This document shows, piece by piece, positions 55,831-62,846 of a stretch of DNA of 64,000 nucleotides. How positions within the stretch are numbered: position 1 is the first letter of the stretch; each line of letters begins with the position of its first letter. A model generated the notes under the pieces. The model worked only from the letters and a program-made list of their open reading frames with translations. It was not told the DNA's origin and did no database searches. The DNA is from Planctomycetota bacterium (GTDB lineage: Bacteria > Planctomycetota > PLA2 > JAEUHO01). The DNA lies in the NCBI GenBank assembly GCA_029259775.1, contig JAJDEN010000041.1:124001-188000 (forward strand). The letters are read 5' to 3'. Made by a program: the position numbers and the translations under genes.

Positions 55831-57747
55831 CTACTTGCCGAGCTGCGACCCGATACCGCCCGCAGCCTGCTGCGCTGCTTCCAGCGCCTTGCGGGTGCGA
55901 TCGGCCTCGGCCTTGGCCGCGTTGGCGGCGCGCTGCGCATTCTCGAGGTTGGCCTCGGTCGTGGCGGACGGCGCCCTGCTGTGCTCCTCTTGAGCGGCCT
56001 GGAACGCGGCAGCAGCCTTCGTCAACTCCGTGTTGGCGTTGTCCGAAGCGGTCTTGGCTGCATTGAACGCCTTGCCGAGTTCCTCGTCCGTGGGCGCCTT
56101 CGCGGTCGGCTCGGCACCCGTCTTCGGGCTCGTGCCCGTGCTCGGTACGCCCGTACTCGGAACGCCCGTACTCGGAACGCCGGTGCTCGGCGTGCCAGCG
56201 CCGTTGGTCGCATCCAGGACACGCTGCATGTCAGCGATGTTCTGGTTCAAGCGATCCATGTCACTCTCGAGAGCAAGTGCCTTGGCTTCGGCGGCCTGGG
56301 CTGCTTCGCGGGCGGTGTTCGCCGCCTCACGGGCCTCCTCCGCTGCCATGCCAGAACGAACCATCTGCTCTTGCTGCTCGCGCGTCGGCGCAGCGGCATC
56401 CTCGACGGCCTTGCGCGCCTCGGTCGCGGCGGCCTCGGCATCCTTGGCCTTGGCTTCGGCCGCCGTGGCCGTGTCCGCAGCGATGACCGACGCCTGCTGC
56501 GCGTTCGTGACGTCCTGCTGCACTGTGTCGCGCTCGGCAGTCATCCCATCGAGCTGCTTCTGCGCGCGCTGCGCGTCCGCCATCGGGTTGGCCTTCATGC
56601 CATCCTCGGAGGTCGTGCCTTCGCTGGGCGTCTCGGTCGAGCCCGTCTTGGAGCCGGTCTTGGAGCCGGTCGTCGGGGTGACGCCGCGGCCGTCGCTCTT
56701 GGCGCCACCGGTGGCGTCGGCGATCGTGGCCGTGGGCAATGCGCCCTTCTGGATCGGCGACCAGGCGGTGATGCCCAGGCCGTTCTCACGAGCGACGAGA
56801 CCACGCTGGCCCTTGCCGCTGACGTGCGGCGCGACCGTGGCGAAGAGCTCCGAGCTCTCGGCTTCGAGGCGACGCAGGGTCGTCACGATGCCGCGCAGCG
56901 GCTGCGAGGAGTTCGGGTGCGCTGCGATGATCGACAGGTTGGCGACGAGCGCCTCGGAGTAGAGGCGGTTGTTCTCGAGGATGACCGCTTCCGCGATCTT
57001 GCGCGTGATCACCGGCTGACGCTTCATGTGTCGGCTCTTGCGCACCTTCTCGAGCTGACGCTCGGCCTTGGTGCGGCGGACGACCTTGAAGTCGGACGTG
57101 ATCGGACGACGGCTGTCCTCGAAGTAGAGGCCCCACTTGATCTTGCTGTTGACCTTGACGTGCTCGAGCACCTCGGCCGGGATCGGGCGGACGGTCGTCA
57201 CGCTCTCGGGGTTGAACTTCTCGCGGTAGAGGACCTTGCGCCCGCTACGGAACTCGAGGCTGGCGTCGCCGCCGTAGGCCTCATCCGCCTCGACGGCGAA
57301 GTTGATCAGGCCGTCCTTGCGAACGTCCTTGGCGGGCCAGAGCAGGACCGCGACGGCCTGCTTGCCGGCGCGACCACGCGTGGTCTCCGGAGCGACCCAC
57401 GGGGCCATCTCAAGACCCTCGGACGCCATGAGCTTCGCCAGCACGCTCGGACCCGAGGGGTCGATCGAGTCGAGCGAGGCTTCGATGGTCTTGGTTTCGC
57501 TCGCGGCGAGCGTCACGGTCGTCTCGAAGGTCTTGAAGCCGTCGACCTTCAACTCGACCTTCTGGGCCCCGGCCGGCAGGGCAATGACCTGTCCGCTTTG
57601 TCCGTGGCTCACGCCGTCGATGAAGACCTCGGCCTGCGGCACGCTCTTCACCGTCAACGATGCGTTCTGATCCGCCTGGCCACACCCGATGAGTGCCAGC
57701 GCGAGCGAGAGGGTCAAGACCCCCGCGATGCTTCGAAGATGCGTCAT
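55831..57747 (-). CDS. PEGA-domain lipoprotein with long Ala-rich coiled coil
   Basis: The 638-residue protein has a lipoprotein signal (LALALIGC, cysteine 22) after a strong AAGGAGGA ribosome site. Residues about 28-92 form a PEGA domain (SVPQAEVFIDGVSHGQSG and LPAGAQKVELKVDGFKTFE). A second domain of about 180 residues follows, then a Thr/Ser/Gly-rich linker, then two stretches of Ala/Glu/Lys-rich helix that should form coiled coils (about 395-490 and 565-630). Between them is a linker of GVPST repeats encoded by tandem 15-mers. PEGA domains occur in surface-layer and envelope proteins and often bind polymers. It follows the TPR-CHAT gene on the same strand with a regulatory gap of about 300 bases. 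Confidence 0.78.
   Translation of the reverse strand: MTHLRSIAGVLTLSLALALIGCGQADQNASLTVKSVPQAEVFIDGVSHGQSGQVIALPAGAQKVELKVDGFKTFETTVTLAASETKTIEASLDSIDPSGPSVLAKLMASEGLEMAPWVAPETTRGRAGKQAVAVLLWPAKDVRKDGLINFAVEADEAYGGDASLEFRSGRKVLYREKFNPESVTTVRPIPAEVLEHVKVNSKIKWGLYFEDSRRPITSDFKVVRRTKAERQLEKVRKSRHMKRQPVITRKIAEAVILENNRLYSEALVANLSIIAAHPNSSQPLRGIVTTLRRLEAESSELFATVAPHVSGKGQRGLVARENGLGITAWSPIQKGALPTATIADATGGAKSDGRGVTPTTGSKTGSKTGSTETPSEGTTSEDGMKANPMADAQRAQKQLDGMTAERDTVQQDVTNAQQASVIAADTATAAEAKAKDAEAAATEARKAVEDAAAPTREQQEQMVRSGMAAEEAREAANTAREAAQAAEAKALALESDMDRLNQNIADMQRVLDATNGAGTPSTGVPSTGVPSTGVPSTGTSPKTGAEPTAKAPTDEELGKAFNAAKTASDNANTELTKAAAAFQAAQEEHSRAPSATTEANLENAQRAANAAKAEADRTRKALEAAQQAAGGIGSQLGK
56135..56194. 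repeat. four tandem 15-base units in the PEGA-lipoprotein gene
   Basis: Units of CCCGTACTCGGAACG type at 56135, 56150, 56165 and 56180; the two central copies are identical, the outer ones differ at two to five positions. On the coding strand they give a run of GVPST pentapeptides, a flexible linker whose length may vary between strains. Confidence 0.85.
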
Positions 57748-57844
57748 CTTCGTCCTCCTTGTTGGGCCGGACCCTCACGGGACCAACCTGCTGCGCCCGT
57801 AGCCCTTGGTTCGCGTTGGAGGGCGCACCCGCCGCGATGTGTCT

Positions 57845-57875
57845 CTTGGAGCCGGGTGGTTACCCGACTTCCAAG
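57845..57875. promoter_or_regulatory. interrupted hairpin in the leader of the PEGA-lipoprotein gene
   Basis: CTTGGA...TCCAAG encloses CGGGT-GGTT-ACCCG, giving 11 base pairs with a small internal loop. It stands about 100 bases before the start codon, near the predicted transcription start. A second, shorter stem (GTTGG 57761-57765 / CCAAC 57783-57787) abuts the ribosome site. I recognise no known riboswitch. Confidence 0.35.
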
Positions 57876-57876
57876 G

Positions 57877-57900
57877 GACCAATGTAACAAATCGCGTTCC
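57877..57900 (-). promoter_or_regulatory. candidate promoter of the PEGA-lipoprotein gene
   Basis: On the minus strand TGTTACATT (57889-57881) reads as an extended -10 box (TGN-TACATT). The same bases lie inside GGAAC-N16-GTC (57900-57877), a spacing like that of ECF sigma-factor promoters. I cannot decide between the two. The surrounding 150 bases are unusually AT-rich for this genome. Confidence 0.35.
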
Positions 57901-58013
57901 GGATTGAGGCTGCACCTGTAAATTAGGGCTATCAGCTTGCGCGGGAAGACCTTATGAGAACTGAGGCGAACATGAGGCTGACATCAAGTTGGTTACTTTG
58001 TTTCCGATTCCAA

Positions 58014-58035
58014 CGGGACTTTGACAGAAGTCCCG
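58014..58035 (-). terminator. hairpin after the TPR-CHAT gene
   Basis: CGGGACTT pairs with AAGTCCCG (8 base pairs, 6-base loop). On the minus strand it begins 11 bases after the stop codon at 58046 and is followed by TTGG, then A-rich sequence. It is a likely 3' end structure or weak terminator. Confidence 0.45.
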
Positions 58036-58045
58036 GCCGCTCGCG

Positions 58046-60802
58046 TCAGTCCGCGAGGCCCCAGAGGACCCACGCTGCCCAGTAGCGCGGGTGGCTCCAG
58101 CGGGGCTGGGCGCGGATCTCTGCCTGGGCCTGGCGGAGCGCCTGGGACGCCGAGGAACGTCCCGCGCGCCACAAGGCGTGGAAGCGCGTCATCAGCGCTT
58201 GCGTAGCCAGGTCGTCGACCTTCCACAGGCTCACGACCACGCGCGGGGCGCCGGCGCACATGAAGGCGCGCATGAGCCCCACCAGCCCCTCGCCCTTCAT
58301 GAACCGGCCGCGGCCCGTGTTGCAGCCGGAGAGCACGACGAGATCCGCCGGCAGCCGCATCCCGTAGACCTCGAGCGCCGTGAGGAAACCGTCATCGCCC
58401 GGCTCGGGCGTCAGGGCGAGCGCGGAGAGCGTCGGCGTGCGTGGATCGATCAGGCCGTGGCAGGCGAGGTGGATCGTGCTCCAGCGCTCGTTGGTTGCGG
58501 CAACCTCCGTGAGGCTGCGCACCGTGGCGTACGTGCCGAGCAGGCGTTGATCCTTGGGGCCTGTGATGGCTGTCACCTCGTCGCGCGTCGCCGGCAGAGC
58601 CTCGAGGGGCACACCCTCGGCGTACACCTTCAGGCTGTGGCCCTGATGCTCGATGACGTACACCGGGTCGCCGACCGCCAACACGCGGCTGCCCGTGCGC
58701 TTCTTCTCGTCGCCGAGCAGGCGCAGCGTAGTCCCTGAAGGCAGGCAGGCCACCTGCAGCGCCGGCTCCTTCTCCATGAGCAGCGGGAACGGCATGTAGC
58801 AGAGAGGGCCGTCGGGGCTCACGAGAAGGCGCTTGGTACCGGGCGGCAGCTCGAGCGGATCGATCACGAGCTCACGCAGTCGGCCCGCGCGCGCCAGCAC
58901 GGCGTGCTCGCCGTCATCCGAATCGGCGGAGCCCGCACGCAACCCCTCGCAGGCCTTGCGCAGCACGGAGGTGTTGCCCAGCCAGACGATGCGCGCACCG
59001 GCAGGCGTGATGACCAGCGCATGGGCCTGGAACGGCAGGAGCGCGTAGAGCACGAACACATCGCCCTCCGCGAGGCTCCCGCGGATGTCGGCCAGGGAGT
59101 CCGGCACGGGATGGAAGACGCTCGCGACGCTCTTCGCCTCGCGCTGCAGCCGCTGCTGGACGGCACGATAGGCCGAGCGTGCGGCCCGCACCTCGTCGTC
59201 CGCGGCACTGAGCTCCTTGCGCTTGCGCGCCGCGCGGGCAGCAAGATACTCGCGCCCGGCAGCCGCCAGGCGGCGTCCTGCGGCGAGCTCGGCTTCGAGC
59301 AGGTCCTGCGGAATGCCGCGATGGCCGCCCCGACCGCCCAGCCCCTCGAGGAGGGCGCCGGCGCGGCCATGCTCCAGGAACTCCACCGCGAGGTCGACGC
59401 GTCCCGTGCGGAGCGCCACGGCGAGGCCGGCGTCGAACACCCAGCCACGCCGCTCCCGCAGGCCGACCACGTGCTCATCCGCGAGCCCCGACGTCACCTC
59501 CAGCAGCACATCGAGCGCACGCCGGATGCGCTGGACCGCGCGCTCCGGCATCTTCTTGCGCAGCCAGACGAGGGCGTGCACGACCAACAACTCGACCTCG
59601 ACGATGCGCGCGGTCTCCGAGCTCACGCTTTCGAGCGCCGTGTCGATCTGCTGCAGGGCGTCGTCGGGCCGGTCCATGGCCAGCAGTGTCTCGGCCATCG
59701 CGCAGCGCGTCCGGACGGCGTCGGAATCGTCGGCGTCTTGCAGATCGAGGGCCTGACGGTAGATGTCGAGGGCCGTGCGGTAGCCACCCTGGACCTTGCG
59801 CACACGACCCAGGCTGAAGAGGGCCTTCGCCGTGGCACGGTGATCTCGAGCGCCCTCGTAGATGGCGCGTGCCTCCTCGAAGCAGCGCAACGCGTCGGCG
59901 ATCTCGCCGAGGTGGAAGTGGAGGCTGCCCAGGTTGCCGAGCACGTCGGCGGCGTCCACGGTGCGCACGTCCCCGTGCAAGGCGCGGGCTTGGGCGTAGA
60001 GCGTCCGGGCACGATCCGCATCGCCGAGGTTCTGGTGCACGGTCCCGAGCACGTTCAGCACATAGGCCTTGTGTGCCTTGTTGCGCGTACCAGCGAGCAG
60101 CGCTTGGGCACGCTCGAGAACATCCAGCGCAGGGCCGTACTCCGCCCGTCGCAGGTGTACCAGCCCCATCGACCCGAGGGCATGCGCTTGGCGGCGCTTG
60201 AGGCCGAAGCGGGCAAAGGCGGCGGCGGCGGCGCCCAGTTGGTCGAGCGCTCGGCCGTAGTTGCCCACGCGACCGTAGATCGCGCCCAGGTCGCAGCGAC
60301 TGCGCGCGGCCCCCAGGCCGTCCCGCCGCTGGGTACGCAGGACGACCACGCGACGCGCGGCGGCCAGCACGTCGCCGTCCTCCCCGATGCGGTCCGAGCA
60401 GTGCAGTGCCCGGAGTCGTGCGCCCTCCTCCGCCTTCGGGAGCGCCGCCTGCTGTGCCGCATCCGCCGCGGCGGAAAAGAACCGTGCGGCCGACCGCCAG
60501 CGGCGGGCCGCGTAGTGCCCGCGGCCCTCGATATCTGCGCTGGCAACGGCCTCCGGGAGGCGGTCCTTCCCGGCCTTCTCCTTGAAGCCGTCGCCCGTCG
60601 TCAGCAAGCGGAAGCGGTGGAAGTTGCTCGCTCCGACGACGTGCGAAGGATTGGTTCCCGAGAGGGGGACGAGGACGGCGTCGGCGTCGGGACCGGTCGC
60701 CGATCCGCCGTGGCGCGAAGGCTCGGCCTCGTCGCCGCACCCGCCGCCCAGCACCGGCACCGCGGCGAGCAGGAGCAGGCAGAGGTGGCGAAGGAGGTGC
60801 AT
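58046..60802 (-). CDS. exported TPR-CHAT (caspase-like) protein
   Basis: The 918-residue protein starts with a signal (LLLLAAVPVLGGGC); the Gly-Gly-Gly-Cys could be a non-standard lipobox, so it may be a lipoprotein. Residues about 85-460 form tetratricopeptide repeats (for example LGSMGLVHLRRAEYGPALDVLERA and LGNLGSLHFHLGEIADALRCFEEA). A helical linker follows and then a CHAT domain (about 590-918), the caspase-related protease fold. Its catalytic dyad is visible: His782 in HLACHG and Cys827 in LSGCNTG. In known systems TPR repeats sense a partner and the CHAT domain cleaves a target. Export to the periplasm is odd for such a sensor. It lies on the same strand as the PEGA lipoprotein and a propeller protein. 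Confidence 0.85.
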   Translation of the reverse strand: MHLLRHLCLLLLAAVPVLGGGCGDEAEPSRHGGSATGPDADAVLVPLSGTNPSHVVGASNFHRFRLLTTGDGFKEKAGKDRLPEAVASADIEGRGHYAARRWRSAARFFSAAADAAQQAALPKAEEGARLRALHCSDRIGEDGDVLAAARRVVVLRTQRRDGLGAARSRCDLGAIYGRVGNYGRALDQLGAAAAAFARFGLKRRQAHALGSMGLVHLRRAEYGPALDVLERAQALLAGTRNKAHKAYVLNVLGTVHQNLGDADRARTLYAQARALHGDVRTVDAADVLGNLGSLHFHLGEIADALRCFEEARAIYEGARDHRATAKALFSLGRVRKVQGGYRTALDIYRQALDLQDADDSDAVRTRCAMAETLLAMDRPDDALQQIDTALESVSSETARIVEVELLVVHALVWLRKKMPERAVQRIRRALDVLLEVTSGLADEHVVGLRERRGWVFDAGLAVALRTGRVDLAVEFLEHGRAGALLEGLGGRGGHRGIPQDLLEAELAAGRRLAAAGREYLAARAARKRKELSAADDEVRAARSAYRAVQQRLQREAKSVASVFHPVPDSLADIRGSLAEGDVFVLYALLPFQAHALVITPAGARIVWLGNTSVLRKACEGLRAGSADSDDGEHAVLARAGRLRELVIDPLELPPGTKRLLVSPDGPLCYMPFPLLMEKEPALQVACLPSGTTLRLLGDEKKRTGSRVLAVGDPVYVIEHQGHSLKVYAEGVPLEALPATRDEVTAITGPKDQRLLGTYATVRSLTEVAATNERWSTIHLACHGLIDPRTPTLSALALTPEPGDDGFLTALEVYGMRLPADLVVLSGCNTGRGRFMKGEGLVGLMRAFMCAGAPRVVVSLWKVDDLATQALMTRFHALWRAGRSSASQALRQAQAEIRAQPRWSHPRYWAAWVLWGLAD

Positions 60803-60813
60803 GAGCGCGGCGC

Positions 60814-60819
60814 ATTCTA
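60814..60819 (-). promoter_or_regulatory. candidate -10 element (TAGAAT) of the TPR-CHAT gene
   Basis: On the minus strand TAGAAT, the best match to TATAAT among the TANNNT elements here, lies 11 bases before the ATG at 60802. TTGCGA upstream is only 14 bases away, too close for a standard -35. Confidence 0.4.
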
Positions 60820-60888
60820 CGCCTGCATGCGGCTCGCAACCGAGGGTCGTGCTGGCGCACGCGCGAACGGCGTGGTCGAATCCCGCGC

Positions 60889-61887
60889 ATGCGCGCCTTC
60901 GAGGAACTCACCTACCGCGGCCAGGTCGCCCGCATGCGGGCGCTGGCCCGGATCGCCCTCCCGCGCTGGGGTCTCAAGCGCGACGCACCTCTCAAGCTGT
61001 GTGGCCACGGTGAGAACACGGTGTTTCAGGTACGCGACGGGCGCGGGCGCCCCTACACGCTGCGCATCCACCGTCTGGACTATCAGACCCCCGCCACCAT
61101 CCGCTCCGAGATGGAGTGGCTCGCCGCGCTCGACCGCGATACGGATCTCCATGTGCAGCAGCCGCGCCAGGGCCGTGACGGCGAGCTGGTCCAGCGCGTC
61201 GCGCATGCGGGCGTGCCGGGCGAGCGCAGCGTCGTCCTCATGCGCTGGAGCGACGGCCGCCTGGCTGGCCTTCGTCGGGGTCCTGCCTACTACCGAGCGG
61301 TCGGCGAGCTCGCGGGGACCCTGCATGCGCACGGACAGACCTGGAAGAAGCCGCGCGGTTTCACCCGGCGTGCCTGGGACGAGAAGGAGCTGCTGCTCGA
61401 GCCGGCCTTCGGCGACCCGTTCGCGGCACCCGGCCTCCGCGCGAAGGACCGCGAGCAGTTCCGTGCCGCGTGCGACAGGGTCCTCCGCGCCGTCAAGCGC
61501 CTCGGCAAGAGTCGGCGTACGTGGGGGCTCATTCACGCGGATCTTCACTGCTGGAATGTGCTACGGCACGAAGGCACCCTGCGGCCGATCGACTTCGATG
61601 ACTGCGGCACCGGTTGGTTTGTCTACGACATGATGATCGCGGCCGCGTCCCCCGTTTGGGCCACGCCGGCGTACGAGCCCACGATGGAGGCCTTCCTCGA
61701 GGGCTACCGTGAGGTCCTGGCCTTCGAGCAGGACGACCTCGACTACGTCCAGCCGTTCTTCGTGGCGCGCAACCTCGACTTGGTGGGGTGGTTGGTGAGC
61801 CGGGCGGACAATCCCAGTCTGAGAAAGCTGATCCCGAATGCCATCCAGCGCACGCGCAAGGCCTGCCGCGCCTACCTCAAGACGTAG
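60889..61887 (+). CDS. APH/choline-kinase-fold phosphotransferase (SrkA-like)
   Basis: The 332-residue protein has the aminoglycoside-phosphotransferase fold. The catalytic loop is HADLHCWN (the family pattern HxDxxxxN), followed by the metal-binding IDFDDCG. An N-terminal lobe with ENTVFQV and LRIHR carries the nucleotide-binding Lys/Arg position. The overall pattern (LAGTLHAHG, later FVYDMMIA) resembles the SrkA/YihE and homoserine-kinase-II group more than resistance enzymes. It is monocistronic and ends directly against the convergent lipoprotein gene (no gap). Substrate unknown. Confidence 0.82.
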   Translation: MRAFEELTYRGQVARMRALARIALPRWGLKRDAPLKLCGHGENTVFQVRDGRGRPYTLRIHRLDYQTPATIRSEMEWLAALDRDTDLHVQQPRQGRDGELVQRVAHAGVPGERSVVLMRWSDGRLAGLRRGPAYYRAVGELAGTLHAHGQTWKKPRGFTRRAWDEKELLLEPAFGDPFAAPGLRAKDREQFRAACDRVLRAVKRLGKSRRTWGLIHADLHCWNVLRHEGTLRPIDFDDCGTGWFVYDMMIAAASPVWATPAYEPTMEAFLEGYREVLAFEQDDLDYVQPFFVARNLDLVGWLVSRADNPSLRKLIPNAIQRTRKACRAYLKT

Positions 61888-62784
61888 TTACCGGAGTCGC
61901 TCGCAGGTGATGGTCATGTCGGCCTTCATCTCCATCTCGACGTCGGAGCCCCCACCGCTGGCGGACATCCGCATGGCCATCGTCATGGTCGCGGTGCCCA
62001 GCGGCAGACCATTGACGAGGGAGGTGAACTGCGTGCCCTGGACCTTCATACCCATGTCCATCTCGATGCCGTTGCTGCCCTGGCTCATCGTGCCGGTGAG
62101 GTTCATCACCATGTTCACGCCGAACTCCGCGCAGGGCGTGCCATCGATCTCGGTCGTACCGAGCAGGACGATCTCGCCCTCGAGCTTCGGCTTGAGGTTC
62201 GTACCCGGAGCGGCCATCTCGAGGAGCTTCGCGAAGCTCTCCGCGGGCATGACCTTGGCGAGGTCGATGGCCTCGCCGATGCGCATCCCTTCGGGCGGGA
62301 TGCTGACAAAGGACTGGAAGCCCGGGTTGTTGAGCAGCTGCGAGACCTGCTTCTCCATCGCCGGATCCAAGCCGTCCATGCTCATGCCCTTGAGCTTGCC
62401 ATCGGCGCCGATCGTCATGCGTCCCTTGACACCGTGCATCCCGGCCTTCGTGAGCGCGTTGTCCAAGCCGGAGATCTTCGCGCCTTCGAACACCATGCTG
62501 AACACAGCGTCACCGCTCGCGGTGATCTCGTCGCACGTCAAGAGCATCCCCAGCGTCATGTCCAGGGGCGTGTCCATGTCCACGTCGCCGCTCATCGACA
62601 TCGTGCCGTTCATGGACATCTTCATGCGCACGCCCTCACCGACCTTGAAGTCGTAGGCGATCTTGACCGGCGCGCCCTGCGGCGGCTTGGCCATGCTCTT
62701 GAACGCGAACGCGTTGCTGTCATCCCCGCAGGCGGTGAAGAGCAAGCTCGAGATCGTGACGAAGCAAAGGGCGATGCAGCGCAT
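61888..62784 (-). CDS. methionine-rich lipoprotein, family not recognised
   Basis: The ATG at 62784 has GGGAGA upstream; the frame before it is not supported. The 298-residue protein has a lipoprotein signal (SSLLFTAC, cysteine 19). By my count about 32 residues are methionine, close to 11%. They often alternate with other residues, as in RMKMSMNGTMSMSG and TMTMAMRMSASG, a pattern fitting beta strands with Met on one face. The regions VKIAYDFKVGEGVRMKMSM and the late EMEMKADMTI strand suggest a beta-rich fold like other secreted planctomycete proteins of the DUF6263 kind, but I am not sure. Copper binding or oxidant quenching is speculation. A TATGCT element is at 62829-62834. Confidence 0.65.
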   Translation of the reverse strand: MRCIALCFVTISSLLFTACGDDSNAFAFKSMAKPPQGAPVKIAYDFKVGEGVRMKMSMNGTMSMSGDVDMDTPLDMTLGMLLTCDEITASGDAVFSMVFEGAKISGLDNALTKAGMHGVKGRMTIGADGKLKGMSMDGLDPAMEKQVSQLLNNPGFQSFVSIPPEGMRIGEAIDLAKVMPAESFAKLLEMAAPGTNLKPKLEGEIVLLGTTEIDGTPCAEFGVNMVMNLTGTMSQGSNGIEMDMGMKVQGTQFTSLVNGLPLGTATMTMAMRMSASGGGSDVEMEMKADMTITCERLR

Positions 62785-62846
62785 GCGGGTCTCCCGTCCC
62801 AGCCGCCGACGCGGCCTCCGTGGGAGCCAGCATACGCGCAAGCAAG

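Noticed and set aside
55558..61633. Plus-strand open frames of 787 and 909 codons over the PEGA and CHAT genes
   Set aside because: They mirror the coding frames of minus-strand genes with clear domains, signal peptides and ribosome sites. The long open length is an effect of high G+C.
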